A stretch of 64,000 bases of DNA from Mycoplasmatota bacterium. Its GTDB lineage: Bacteria > Bacillota_I > Bacilli_A > MAG-NZ. Numbering within the stretch: the stretch's first letter is position 1; each line of letters opens with the position of its first letter. Below, piece by piece: positions 53,690-62,781 of the stretch. Under the pieces are notes generated by a model. That model did not search any database. It was not told the origin of the DNA and worked only from the letters and a program-made list of their open reading frames with translations. The position numbers and the translations under genes are program-made. The DNA lies in assembly GCA_018394315.1 (NCBI GenBank), contig CP074575.1, forward strand, positions 1,768,615 through 1,832,614. Direction: 5' to 3'.

Positions 53690-54292
53690 ATGGCAAGATA
53701 TACTGGTCCAGTATGGAAGAAGTCTCGTCGTTTAGGGTTTTCAACTCTTGAAACGGGAAAAGAGCTTCAAAGACGTCCTTTTGCTCCAGGTCAACACGGG
53801 CAAAAGCGTAGAGGAAGATTATCAAATTACGGTTTACAATTACATGAGAAACAAAAAGTGCGTTTCACTTATGGATTAACTGAAAAGCAATTCAGAAGAA
53901 TCTTCAATGATGCAACTAAATTACCTGGTAAAGCAGGGGAAAATTTCTTATTCTTATTAGAATCAAGATTAGATTCACTAGTTTATAGAGCTGGTTTCGC
54001 TAGTACTAGAAGACAAGCTAGGCAGTTAGTAAATCACGGTCATATTACTGTAGATGGTAAAAGAGTGGATATACCTTCGTACAGAGTTAGACCAGGTCAA
54101 ACTATCTCATTAAGAGAAAAATCTAGAAGTTTACAAATTATTAAAGATGCTTTAGAAGCAACAACTTCAAGAAAAGAATTCATCTCTTATGATGAAAACA
54201 AATTAGAAGTTACATATGTAAGATTACCTGAAAGAGCAGAAGTTATGACTGAAATTTCAGAAAACTTAATTGTAGAGTATTACAGTAGATAA
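53690..54292 (+). CDS. rpsD: Ribosomal protein S4
   Basis: A 200-residue primary 16S rRNA-binding protein. [18 protein letters not shown] at the start and the S4 RNA-binding domain [35 protein letters not shown] (in parts [23 protein letters not shown]) are characteristic. No zinc-binding cysteines. AAGGAGGAA precedes the ATG. Its stop is followed after a few bases by an ISL3 element; the native terminator now lies 1.5 kb away at 55809. Read-through into the IS antisense strand is therefore expected. Confidence 0.97.
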   Translation: MARYTGPVWKKSRRLGFSTLETGKELQRRPFAPGQHGQKRRGRLSNYGLQLHEKQKVRFTYGLTEKQFRRIFNDATKLPGKAGENFLFLLESRLDSLVYRAGFASTRRQARQLVNHGHITVDGKRVDIPSYRVRPGQTISLREKSRSLQIIKDALEATTSRKEFISYDENKLEVTYVRLPERAEVMTEISENLIVEYYSR

Positions 54293-54299
54293 GTAAAAT

Positions 54300-55805
54300 G
54301 GCTCTAAGTCAAGGATTGGGGTAAACTCAATAAAAGAGTAAGAGCTCAAAGGATGTAGATTGAAAAATCTATGTCCTTTTTTTGTGCATAACTATGCAGA
54401 TACAACGTGTCTTGAATTATTGTGATGATAAAGGATCTTGTTTCTAAAGGTATTGAAACATCTGAACCCGTATGAAGTACGTTTAATCACTTTGATATAG
54501 TTGTTAGATCCTTCTATAAAAGAACTAGTATATTTAGTATTCGTATCAGGATTAATCATAAATGAATTGACTATTTCAGGTAACCATCGTTCAATTGATA
54601 ATGCTGCTTCTCTATATTCACCAATGTTAGATTTTTTAGATTCAATTATCCAACTAGAGATTTTAGAATAAACATCAGGATAAGTAGAGCTATGAACAAT
54701 CTCATAAAATGATTCTAGTAGTTCCCTAGCTGTAGCTAACTCTGGATGGATGTTTCTCATATAATCTAGTAAGTAAGAATCGCTAGTCCATTGTTTAGTT
54801 CTTTTGTCAAACTTCCAATCATTAGAGATGTTTTCCGGCTTTGTATTAAATAATCTCCACCTAGACTTGAGAACTTTATATTCTTTATCAGTACGATTAA
54901 ATTTCTTCATAATCCGTATTCTTATCTTTTTAGCTGCATTGGTGACTAGTCTCACAAAATGGAATGTATCAATAACTATAGTAGCGTTAGGGAAGAACTC
55001 CTTACAAATATCATAGTAAGTATGATACATATCCATAGTAATAACCTCTACATTATTAAGTTCTTCAGAACTAAACTTACTAAAGTAATGATGTAAATAA
55101 TCCTTATACCTACATGGTAATATGTCGATTATCTTTCTGTTCGACGGATCACATAGAGATAGATTATACTTATATCCACCACTATTACCTTTGAATTCGT
55201 CAATGCTTAATACTCTAGGTAAAGACTTTCTAGATTGTTTACAATACATATTAAATATTCTTCTTACAGTGGTAGAAGACATATTAAGTCTTTTCCCCAT
55301 GTCTTTGAAAGAAGAAACAAGTATAGCTTCTTTAATAACACTCCATTTAGAGTTAGTACTTATCTTATTGTACTTCTCTACGAATTGATTAGGTAAAGAG
55401 AACCTCTTACCACAATCACAACGATATCTACGTTGTTTGTATCTAATAAAACACTTACGGTTATTGAAAACACCGTGATTAATAGTTCGAGTATAGTAGT
55501 CATGAACTTTATCAGTTAGCTCTCCGCATACAGGACATTTAGATAACTGACGCTCTCTGGATAAGTTAATTATAATTTCATCTCCTACATGTTCATAACC
55601 ATCAATGTGAATATTTTGATCATCAATGTTGAATAGTGATTTCAAATCTTCATTAAATGTGATAAAATTTCTTTGCATAATACACCTCTTTTAATTGGGT
55701 TTCGTCGCTTTAATTATAACGTGTTATTATGCACTTTTTTTATTTCCGCTAAAAAAGTTTGAAATAAGAGAATAACTCTCTTACCCCAAACTTAATTTTA
55801 CAGCC
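54300..55805 (-). mobile_element. ISL3-family insertion sequence, copy 2 (between rpsD and its terminator)
   Basis: 1506 bp, opposite orientation to copy 1. Ends GGGCTCTAAGTCAAGG and GGCTGTAAAATTAAG. The 8-bp duplication AGTAAAAT is at 54292-54299 and 55806-55813. Excision joins the rpsD stop region to the terminator AATCCCTC/GAGGGATT. Its transposase gene is intact. Confidence 0.93.
54392..55678 (-). CDS. ISL3-family transposase, copy 2
   Basis: A 428-residue protein with the same domains as copy 1: zinc knuckles (CPVCGELTD, CDCGKRF), HTH (MGKRLNMSSTTVRRIF) and DDE core (VLSIDEFKG, VITMDMYHTYYD, SFIEGSNNYIK). It differs from copy 1 mainly in residues 1-48 (MQRNFITFNEDLKSLFNIDD against MHSNSITFNNDIKSIFNIHD) and near 295-310. 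No stop or frameshift, so it may be active. Confidence 0.93.
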   Translation of the reverse strand: MQRNFITFNEDLKSLFNIDDQNIHIDGYEHVGDEIIINLSRERQLSKCPVCGELTDKVHDYYTRTINHGVFNNRKCFIRYKQRRYRCDCGKRFSLPNQFVEKYNKISTNSKWSVIKEAILVSSFKDMGKRLNMSSTTVRRIFNMYCKQSRKSLPRVLSIDEFKGNSGGYKYNLSLCDPSNRKIIDILPCRYKDYLHHYFSKFSSEELNNVEVITMDMYHTYYDICKEFFPNATIVIDTFHFVRLVTNAAKKIRIRIMKKFNRTDKEYKVLKSRWRLFNTKPENISNDWKFDKRTKQWTSDSYLLDYMRNIHPELATARELLESFYEIVHSSTYPDVYSKISSWIIESKKSNIGEYREAALSIERWLPEIVNSFMINPDTNTKYTSSFIEGSNNYIKVIKRTSYGFRCFNTFRNKILYHHNNSRHVVSA

Positions 55806-55808
55806 AGT

Positions 55809-55840
55809 AAAATCCCTCATGAAGAGGGATTTTTTTTATT
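55809..55840 (+). terminator. Native rpsD terminator, now displaced by the IS
   Basis: AATCCCTC, loop ATGAA, GAGGGATT and eight T. It can also end the convergent degV transcript. Confidence 0.85.
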
Positions 55841-56694
55841 TATTTTTTAACATAACCAACTGCAACTACTTTTGCATCTGCATGACATCCTATTACTGGT
55901 GTAACAGGTGCTATTAAAACTTCTTTATTTGGATAGTTTTTAGCAACTTCGTCTTGAATAAATTTCTCTGCTTCTGGATTGTTCGATGTATGTATAAGAA
56001 TAGTGAAATCTTCAATTTCTTTAACTTCATCAAGGAAGTGGTCAACCAATTTGCGTAATGCTTTTTTAGTTGATCTTACTTTCATTAATGTTTGAATCTT
56101 TCCTTCTTCATCAATTTCTAAGATAGGCTTTATTTTCAATGCAGTACCGATAAATCCACTTGCATTGCTTAATCTACCATTTTTTATTAATAATCTTAGC
56201 GAATCAACCACAAAGAATATTTTTTGATTATCATGAATACGTTCAAGTTTCTCAATTATTTCTTGAACATTTTTTCCTTCTTCAGCTAATTTAGCTGCTT
56301 CTATAGCTACGTAACCCTCAGGTAAAGCAACTTTTTTACTATCATATACTGTTATTTTTACATTACCTTCATATTCTTCAGCTGCGTTTACAGCAATTGA
56401 ATAAGACGCACTTAAATTAGAAGAAATTGTGATAATTATTACTTCTTCGCAACCTTCGTCTTCAAATTCCTTAATCAAATCTTGGAATTCAACATAATTA
56501 GGTGTAGATGATGAAGGCAATATCTCAGGATTTTCCTCTAACATATCGAAAAATTTATCAGCAGTCAATTCGGTGTAATCCAAATAACTTTTGTCCCCCA
56601 TTACAACTCTCATTCTAGCAGTTTTAATGTTATACCCATGATTTAAATAGTCAGTACAACCAGTAGAAGTATTTATGATTCCTATTTTTTTCAT
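55840..56694 (-). CDS. DegV family fatty-acid-binding protein
   Basis: A 284-residue protein of the DegV/FakB type, which presents fatty acids to a kinase in phospholipid synthesis. IINTSTGCTDYLN with the Thr-Ser-Thr binding motif (about 8), PSSSTPNYVEF (about 60), and TISSNLSASYSIA (about 88) with the fatty-acid-contacting Ser; the C-terminal SNNPEAEKF and PVIGCHADAKVVAVGY complete the fold. No FakA-like kinase is in the window. It overlaps the carboxypeptidase stop by four bases and is cotranscribed with it. Confidence 0.88.
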   Translation of the reverse strand: MKKIGIINTSTGCTDYLNHGYNIKTARMRVVMGDKSYLDYTELTADKFFDMLEENPEILPSSSTPNYVEFQDLIKEFEDEGCEEVIIITISSNLSASYSIAVNAAEEYEGNVKITVYDSKKVALPEGYVAIEAAKLAEEGKNVQEIIEKLERIHDNQKIFFVVDSLRLLIKNGRLSNASGFIGTALKIKPILEIDEEGKIQTLMKVRSTKKALRKLVDHFLDEVKEIEDFTILIHTSNNPEAEKFIQDEVAKNYPNKEVLIAPVTPVIGCHADAKVVAVGYVKK

Positions 56695-58193
56695 TCTTTT
56701 TCCTCACTTATATTATAAATTTTTGAATATTTATCTTTTAAGTATCTTACATAGTATTCAGGACTAAAATCTTCACCCGTTGCTATTTTTATAAGTTCTC
56801 TAGGTGATTTTGTAGATCCATACTTGTGAAGATGCTCTTTTAAATAATCGTTCACTTTGTAAATCTCGTTGTTTTTAATTAACTGTTCTAGATTGATATC
56901 AGATTTATAATAAATTTGAGAAGCTATTGCACTTCCTAATGCGTATGTTGGGAAATACCCAAACATTCCCCATGACCAGTGAATATCTTGTAAAATACCT
57001 TCCGAATCATTATTCGGTCTAATACCTAAGTATTTTTCATATAGATCATTCCATCTTTTAGGTAATTCATCTACAGAAATATTAGTATTACATATTAGCT
57101 TTTCCATCTCATATCTTATTAATATATGTAATGGATAAGTTAATTCATCCGCCTCAACTCGAATTAATGATGCTTTTACTTTGTTAATTCCTTTATAAAA
57201 ATCTTCTAATGAAACATTAGTTAATTCATTACTAAAAATACTCTGTAATTTTTTATAATGAACTTGCCAAAAGTCGTAACTTTTACCAATTATGTTCTCA
57301 TAGAATCTCGACTGAGATTCATGCATTCCTGGACTTGCGCCTCTTGCTAGATTAGTGTTAATCAATTCTTCTGATACTTGCTGTTCATATAATGCGTGTC
57401 CAAGTTCGTGAATTCCCGCAAAGATACTAGAAGGTAAAAAATCTTCTAAATATCTTACTGTTAATCTAACGTCATTACAATTTATTCCAGAAGTAAAAGG
57501 ATGTACGCTCTCTCTTAATAAACCTCTATCTAGATCAAAATTAAAGACATCTAATAAATAATTAATAAACTCTCTTTGTTTACTTATATCGTATAATTTT
57601 GAAGTAATAAAGTTATCATCTACTTCAGGCTTTGACAACACTTCCAATACAAAAGGAACTAAGTTCTCCTTCAAATACTCAAAAAACTCATCGTATTTAT
57701 TAATAGTATATCCTTCTTCAAAATCATCTAATTTTACATCATACACGTTTTCGTCTGGATTTGTGTACTCGTTAAACTTTTTAATGTATTTGATTAATTC
57801 CTTAAAATGGTCTTTAAAAATATTATAATCACTTTTTTGTTTAGCTTCTTCCCACTTAGTATTAGCTAAAGAAAGAGTCTTTCTAAATGCAATGTATTCT
57901 TCTTTAGGGATATTTTTTTCTCTATTAATATCTTTATAAACTTTCTCGATTTCCCTTTTAAGATTTTCCTCTAATTGATCCTTAATACCAAAAAGCTCAT
58001 TTACTATTTTTATATATTCATCTGAAGTCGAAATCTTAAAAGCTTCTCCTGATAAGGTACTTATCATTTCAGCTCGGTATTTAGCACTTTTCTTAGGTGC
58101 AATTGTTTGAGCATCAAAACTAATTGTACTAAGCGCAAAACCGTATGACTTAATAATTTTTCGGTAATTTTCATACTTTTTAATTATCTCCAT
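56691..58193 (-). CDS. M32-family metallocarboxypeptidase
   Basis: A 500-residue cytosolic zinc carboxypeptidase (Taq carboxypeptidase type). The HExxH site is GIHELGHALYEQQ (about 265), with the third ligand Glu about 30 residues on (ESQSRFYENIIG). HPFTSGINCNDVRLTVRY and GIRPNNDSEGILQDIHWSWGMFGYFPTY (in parts IRPNNDSEGILQDIHW) are family signatures. Trims residues from peptide C-termini. GGGAGGTTT before the inner ATG sets the start. Confidence 0.93.
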   Translation of the reverse strand: MEIIKKYENYRKIIKSYGFALSTISFDAQTIAPKKSAKYRAEMISTLSGEAFKISTSDEYIKIVNELFGIKDQLEENLKREIEKVYKDINREKNIPKEEYIAFRKTLSLANTKWEEAKQKSDYNIFKDHFKELIKYIKKFNEYTNPDENVYDVKLDDFEEGYTINKYDEFFEYLKENLVPFVLEVLSKPEVDDNFITSKLYDISKQREFINYLLDVFNFDLDRGLLRESVHPFTSGINCNDVRLTVRYLEDFLPSSIFAGIHELGHALYEQQVSEELINTNLARGASPGMHESQSRFYENIIGKSYDFWQVHYKKLQSIFSNELTNVSLEDFYKGINKVKASLIRVEADELTYPLHILIRYEMEKLICNTNISVDELPKRWNDLYEKYLGIRPNNDSEGILQDIHWSWGMFGYFPTYALGSAIASQIYYKSDINLEQLIKNNEIYKVNDYLKEHLHKYGSTKSPRELIKIATGEDFSPEYYVRYLKDKYSKIYNISEEKE

Positions 58194-58299
58194 AACAAAA
58201 CCTCCCAATGTTTATTTTAACATAATATAAAAAAAATAGATAATATTTCCATTGATAGATTCATGATATAATCAAAAAATAATTATGGAGGTGAATTTT

Positions 58300-58461
58300 A
58301 TGACAAATGGGAATCAATCAATAAAATGTGTTGTCTCTGAGTGCACTCATCATGCAAATACCAATCAGTTATGCACTCTTACTTCTATTTCTGTTGGGAA
58401 ATCGGATTCAAATGTAAATAATAGCGAATGTACAGAGTGTAGTTCATTTAGATTAAAATAA
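58300..58461 (+). CDS. DUF1540 cysteine-rich small protein
   Basis: A 53-residue protein: IKCVVSECTHHANTNQLCTL, then SECTECSSFRLK. The spacing of six cysteines and a His pair (CxxxxC.....C...C..C) is that of DUF1540, small probable metal-binding proteins common in spore-formers and clostridia. Function unknown. GGAGGTGAA precedes the ATG; TATAAT at 58266-58271 could be its -10. Has its own terminator. Confidence 0.75.
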   Translation: MTNGNQSIKCVVSECTHHANTNQLCTLTSISVGKSDSNVNNSECTECSSFRLK

Positions 58462-58489
58462 AACCTTACTAGGTTTTATTTTTTTTATA
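58461..58489 (+). terminator. Terminator after the DUF1540 gene
   Basis: AAACCT, loop TACT, AGGTTT and ATTTTTTT. The convergent ltaE gene ends inside it. Confidence 0.8.
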
Positions 58490-59495
58490 GACTTTTGATA
58501 ATTCTTATCAATTTTTCAATATCCTTTTTATCTATATCATTATGGCAAGCAAATCTAAATCCTCCTGGCCTATATCCTCCAATAATAATGTTTTCATCAA
58601 ACAGTATTTTTTGCAACTCTTCTTTTCTTATATGATTCATATCAAAAAATACCATATTTATATCTAATCTATCTTTATCTACATTTATAAACTCAAACTT
58701 ATCTAATTCATTCGCTAGGAATTTAGCATTATCATGGTCATCACTTAGTCTCTTAGTCATCTTTTCAAGAGCTATTATACCTGGCGCAGCTATCACTCCA
58801 ACCTGTCTCATTCCTCCGCCTAACATCTTGCGATATTTCCTAGCTTTTTTTATGAATTTAGCCTCTCCAACTAATAGAGAACCTATAGGTGCACTCAATC
58901 CTTTAGATAAACAAATACTTATGGAATCTGAATATTTTGCTAATTCCCTCGCCTCAACGTTTAATGCTACTGCTGCATTGAATAATCTAGCGCCATCTAG
59001 ATGAACTTTTATATTATTATCTTTAGCAATTTTATATACTTCTTTCATATATTCTAAATCTAAAGCTATTCCATCATGTGCATTCTCAATACATATTAGT
59101 TTAGTCTCAGGATAATGAATATCGTTGCCTCTAATAGCACGTGAAATTTCACTTAAATCCATTTTTCCTCTTTTACTTCGTATGGCATGAATATTAACTC
59201 CTGATAAACCCCCAACTGCTCCTACTTCATATTTTTTTATATGTGCATTCTCCTCTACAATAATTTCATCGCCTCGATTTGTATGAGTCATTATAGATAA
59301 TTGGTTAGAGAAAGTTCCAGTTGGTACAAATAGCGCTGCTTCTTTTCCTAGAATATCTTTAGCTAATTGCTCTAATCTTAATACAGTAGGGTCATCTTCA
59401 TAAACATCATCACCTACACATGAAGAGTACATTGCTTCTCTCATTTCTTTAGTTGGTTTTGTAACTGTATCACTTCTAAAATCAATTACTTTCAT
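58485..59495 (-). CDS. ltaE: Low-specificity L-threonine aldolase
   Basis: A 336-residue PLP enzyme that splits threonine or allo-threonine to glycine and acetaldehyde. FRSDTVTKPTKEMREAM at the start, GDDVYEDDPTV, HLDGARLFNAAVAL (Asp contacting PLP, about 170), and SICLSKGLSAPIGSLL with the Schiff-base Lys (about 198). Its ATG overlaps the stop of the ywaF-like gene by four bases, so the two are coupled. Confidence 0.93.
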   Translation of the reverse strand: MKVIDFRSDTVTKPTKEMREAMYSSCVGDDVYEDDPTVLRLEQLAKDILGKEAALFVPTGTFSNQLSIMTHTNRGDEIIVEENAHIKKYEVGAVGGLSGVNIHAIRSKRGKMDLSEISRAIRGNDIHYPETKLICIENAHDGIALDLEYMKEVYKIAKDNNIKVHLDGARLFNAAVALNVEARELAKYSDSISICLSKGLSAPIGSLLVGEAKFIKKARKYRKMLGGGMRQVGVIAAPGIIALEKMTKRLSDDHDNAKFLANELDKFEFINVDKDRLDINMVFFDMNHIRKEELQKILFDENIIIGGYRPGGFRFACHNDIDKKDIEKLIRIIKSL

Positions 59496-60229
59496 AATAT
59501 TTCTCCTTTCAATTGTTTGTTTCGATATATAAATAGATATGTAATTATAAAGTTAACTGAAAAGAGTCCTATCAGTAATAATTCTAAACCAATTATATAT
59601 TTTGGCCACTCACCAAATAAGTCAACCAATAAAGGTACAGATGTATTTACTAACATCATATACGATCCATCTATAAGTGTATTAACAACAATTATTGGGA
59701 TTGCTATAATATGAACTATTAACATACTCTTGAGAATAGAATTTTTACTAGGAACAAGATCATGAACAAAAACCATATAATAAGTTGAAAAAATAATCAA
59801 GATATGAAAAATAAAGAATTCCCAGTATCTATATTGTAAATGAGTAAACCTTAGATCAGGATAAAACATAGCTATAAAAGCACCACCAATACTTATATAG
59901 TAAACAAAATCCATAATTTTTTTGCTTTTAGTTATTAAAACAATTTCAATTGCTAAAGCAGAGAATGAACATAAATGAAGTGGCAATGTATGTGTTATAT
60001 TATAAGTTCCTGTTAAACCTCTCCACAGTACAATGGTTATTTCACAAAATATTAAGAAAATAACTAAAAATATTCTAAAATGCTTCTCATATTTCCATGA
60101 CTTAAAAAAATTTCTTTTATAATATAAAAGTATTACTAATACAATAGTTATCAAAAGCGGAATTATATGTTCTAGGGAATATAAAGTCATTTTAGGATCG
60201 GGTTCAGTTGAAAAAAAATTCGGTAACAT
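59492..60229 (-). CDS. YwaF/TIGR02206-type integral membrane protein
   Basis: A 245-residue protein with about seven membrane helices. MTLYSLEHIIPLLITIVLVILLYY, WRGLTGTYNITHTLPLHLCSFSALAIEIVL and FPDLRF-like segment GAFIAMFYPDLRFTH are typical of the YwaF/TIGR02206 family, which has no known activity. AAGGAGGAT before the inner ATG fixes the start; the longer frame is rejected. First gene of the pair with threonine aldolase. Confidence 0.82.
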   Translation of the reverse strand: MLPNFFSTEPDPKMTLYSLEHIIPLLITIVLVILLYYKRNFFKSWKYEKHFRIFLVIFLIFCEITIVLWRGLTGTYNITHTLPLHLCSFSALAIEIVLITKSKKIMDFVYYISIGGAFIAMFYPDLRFTHLQYRYWEFFIFHILIIFSTYYMVFVHDLVPSKNSILKSMLIVHIIAIPIIVVNTLIDGSYMMLVNTSVPLLVDLFGEWPKYIIGLELLLIGLFSVNFIITYLFIYRNKQLKGEIL

Positions 60230-60281
60230 AATATCTATCCTCCTTGAAAGTATTTTACCCTGCTTTACATTTTTTGACAAC

Positions 60282-60309
60282 TTGATTTATTATATAATAT
60301 GGATATAAT
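60282..60309 (+). promoter_or_regulatory. SigA-type promoter of the cyclophilin lipoprotein gene
   Basis: TTGATT at 60282-60287 and TATAAT at 60304-60309, spacer 16, shortly before the GGGGGA ribosome binding site. Confidence 0.6.
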
Positions 60310-60332
60310 TGAATAGAAATGGGGGATTAATT

Positions 60333-61454
60333 ATGAAAAAAATATTTTTAATATTAGTTTTATTACTTGTAGGTTGTAAGCAAAATTTACCCTACAACGA
60401 ATACATAAAAGAAAACAATCCGGAAGTAACAATTATTTTTGACGATAATTCCGAAATTAAACTGCAACTATTCCCAGAAGTTGCTCCTAACACTGTAAAT
60501 AATTTTATCTATCTTGCAGAATCTGATTTTTATGACAATTTAATATTCCATAGAATCATTGAAGGATTTATGATGCAAGGCGGAAGTCCAGAAATGAGTG
60601 GAGGAATTGGTGTTGATTATAAAATAAAGGGAGAATTCTCAAAAAACAGTTTTGAGAATAACTTATCTCATTATAGAGGAACGATTTCGATGGCTAGAGC
60701 TGCAAGTCTAGATAGTGCAAGTTCACAGTTTTTCCTAGTCCATAAAGATTCTTCATTCTTAGACGGCAGTTATGCGGCATTCGGTGCAATAATTGAGGGA
60801 TTTGAAGTTCTTGATAAATTCTGCACAGTAGATACTAGTAATGAAAAACCTGTTAACGACGTTGTAATCAAAGATGTAATCATCGATACTAAGGGTATAA
60901 GCTATGATGAACCTGAAAAGGTAGCTCCACTTTCAGATGAGTTTTTCTTACCTGATGAATACATTAAAGAAGATAACCCTGAAGTAAAAATAACATTCAA
61001 TGATGATATGACAATAACACTTCAATTGTTCCCAGAAGTAGCTCCAATTACAGTTGAAAACTTTCTCAAGTTAATTGAAGATAACTTCTATGAAGAAATT
61101 ATTATGCACCGTATAATTGAAGGATTTATGATTCAAGGTGGTGACCCAGCGGGGACGGGAGCTAGTGGCTCTGATGAAAAAATCATAGGTGAATTCAAGG
61201 CTAATGGTGTAGATAACTCTTTATCACATGTTCGTGGAGTAATCTCAATGGCAAGAAAGCCAACTGATCTAAATAGTGCAAGTTCACAATTTTTCATTGT
61301 TCATCAAGATTCAGAATTCTTAAATGGTAACTACGCGGCGTTCGGAATGGTCATTGATGGTTTTGATACCTTAGACTCAATTGCGACTGTTGAAACCACA
61401 AATGACAAACCGGTAAGTGACATTACAATAACATCTATAACAATAAAAAAATAG
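60333..61454 (+). CDS. Lipoprotein with two tandem cyclophilin domains
   Basis: A 373-residue surface lipoprotein (IFLILVLLLVGCKQN). Two cyclophilin-type peptidyl-prolyl isomerase domains, about 25-195 and 205-373, share the order NEYIKENNPEV, LQLFPEVAPNTV, FHRIIEGFMMQGG, MARAASLDSASSQFF and GSYAAFGAI against DEYIKEDNPEV, LQLFPEVAPITV, MHRIIEGFMIQGG, MARKPTDLNSASSQFF and GNYAAFGMV. This is an internal gene duplication. Each keeps the active-site Arg (HRII) and Phe/Gln (SQFF). Probably folds exported proteins at the cell surface. GGGGGATTA sets the start. Confidence 0.9.
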   Translation: MKKIFLILVLLLVGCKQNLPYNEYIKENNPEVTIIFDDNSEIKLQLFPEVAPNTVNNFIYLAESDFYDNLIFHRIIEGFMMQGGSPEMSGGIGVDYKIKGEFSKNSFENNLSHYRGTISMARAASLDSASSQFFLVHKDSSFLDGSYAAFGAIIEGFEVLDKFCTVDTSNEKPVNDVVIKDVIIDTKGISYDEPEKVAPLSDEFFLPDEYIKEDNPEVKITFNDDMTITLQLFPEVAPITVENFLKLIEDNFYEEIIMHRIIEGFMIQGGDPAGTGASGSDEKIIGEFKANGVDNSLSHVRGVISMARKPTDLNSASSQFFIVHQDSEFLNGNYAAFGMVIDGFDTLDSIATVETTNDKPVSDITITSITIKK

Positions 61455-61475
61455 GCGAACTGCCTATTTTTTTTA
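61448..61475 (+). terminator. Terminator of the cyclophilin gene
   Basis: AAATAGGC, loop GAACT, GCCTATTT and a T-run, overlapping the stop codon. Confidence 0.85.
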
Positions 61476-61530
61476 GACCTGCTTAACTCATCTTAAGATA
61501 ATATTAACTTAAAACATGTTTCAATAGTTA

Positions 61531-62043
61531 TTACTCACCTGCAGCTTCTGCAGCAGCTATAACTGATTGTAAGTATCCATAATTTCCTGTTAAAGTAGAA
61601 CCTGCTATAGTATCTGTATCTTCTTTAAATTCTTTTAGCTCAGAAATAGTCTTATCTACAGCGTAATCTTCAATTGCTTTAATTGATTCTATCCATTCTT
61701 GAGTTGCTCCTGCAATATCTGTCATTTTAGCACTATAAACGTCATTATTTGCCCTCTTTGACCCGAGACACTTAGTTGAAGAGTCATAATTTCCTCCAAA
61801 GCCTTCAACATCTTTTCCGTTTGGAACGCAAACTACTTCATCATAGCTCTCATATTTCCAAAATTGATATTCTTCTATAGTAACTCCTACGATTTTATCA
61901 TCACTCATTGCTACTGAGGTAACTGAAAATGATCTGTTTCCATGAGGAGCATATTCGATTGTTCCAATTTTTATTTCTGTAGGTTCTTTTCCACAACCTA
62001 TCATCAATAAAGATATAGTTATAAATGCGATTATTTTTTTCAT
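61531..62043 (-). CDS. Lipoprotein of unknown function
   Basis: A 170-residue exported lipoprotein (FITISLLMIGCGKEP). The mature part has GTIEYAPHGNRSFSVTSVAM, two cysteines (VVCVPNG and TKCLGS) and a C-terminal helical region ending DTIAGSTLTGNYGYLQSVIAAAEAA, which resembles substrate- or FMN-binding-type lipoproteins without their key motif. GGAGGTTA before the inner ATG. No operon partner. Function not assigned. Confidence 0.65.
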   Translation of the reverse strand: MKKIIAFITISLLMIGCGKEPTEIKIGTIEYAPHGNRSFSVTSVAMSDDKIVGVTIEEYQFWKYESYDEVVCVPNGKDVEGFGGNYDSSTKCLGSKRANNDVYSAKMTDIAGATQEWIESIKAIEDYAVDKTISELKEFKEDTDTIAGSTLTGNYGYLQSVIAAAEAAGE

Positions 62044-62353
62044 ATTAACCTCCTTCAATTTATTTTCCGTTGAATAATATCCTTTTATACTTAATTATTT
62101 GCTTTCTATTCTAAATGATATCTCCTCAAATTTTTAAGAAGACTTTTTCAACTTTTTAAATTTAGGTATTATTAAATTCACTACGAAATATACAATTTTA
62201 TATCTTGAATTATTTTTCCCTTTTATGAAAATAATATAATCACTCTTAATAATTATATTTAATAGTCAAACTCATATATAAATAGAAGTATAATTGTTGA
62301 ATTCATTCTTAAATTATGTCAAAATTAATTAAGATTAAATAAAGGAGAATATT
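62044..62353. other. Intergenic stretch holding two divergent promoters
   Basis: About 310 AT-rich bases between divergent genes. Several TATAAT-like boxes are present but none with a convincing -35. No gene seen. Confidence 0.35.
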
Positions 62354-62743
62354 ATGGCTAATCAAGTAAAAGTAAATTTCAATGAGGCTTTTTCGGGAGA
62401 ATTAATTGCACCAAGAGGAACTTCTAAAATTGGATCAACAGAAGGAACACTTGCTCCTTATGACATGTTGTTAGGTGCTCTTGCATCATGTGTACATGCA
62501 ACATATCTGGGTATTTGCAGAAAGAAAAAAGTAGCATATGAGTCTATTACATATGACATAGAAGGAATTAAAAAAGATGAGATTCCAACTACTCTTAAAG
62601 ATGTATATGTGAAAGTAATAATTAAGAATTCAGAAAATGAGAAAAAAACTTCTTCTTCAATGGAATTAGCTGTTAAATACTGTTCTATATACCAAACATT
62701 AGCAAAAGTTGCTGATATGCACTTAGATATAACTCATATATAA
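62354..62743 (+). CDS. OsmC family protein
   Basis: A 129-residue OsmC/Ohr-fold protein. APYDMLLGALASCVHATYLGICRKK carries the first reactive Cys (about 49), and LAVKYCSIYQTLAKVADM the second (about 110); together they reduce organic hydroperoxides in Ohr/OsmC enzymes. The branch resembles YhfA-like OsmC proteins, whose substrates are less clear. AAAGGAGAA precedes the ATG; own terminator. Confidence 0.85.
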   Translation: MANQVKVNFNEAFSGELIAPRGTSKIGSTEGTLAPYDMLLGALASCVHATYLGICRKKKVAYESITYDIEGIKKDEIPTTLKDVYVKVIIKNSENEKKTSSSMELAVKYCSIYQTLAKVADMHLDITHI

Positions 62744-62771
62744 AAATCCATTTTAAAAATGGATTTTTTTG
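62743..62771 (+). terminator. Terminator of the osmC-family gene
   Basis: AAAATCCATTT, loop TAA, AAATGGATTTT and T-run; it can also end the convergent rluF transcript. Confidence 0.85.
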
Positions 62772-62781
62772 ATTTAATTTA

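Noticed and set aside
27663-55805. Composite transposon formed by the two ISL3 copies with the island as cargo
   Set aside because: Each copy has its own matching 8-bp duplication (CTTATAGA and AGTAAAAT), so they are independent single insertions.
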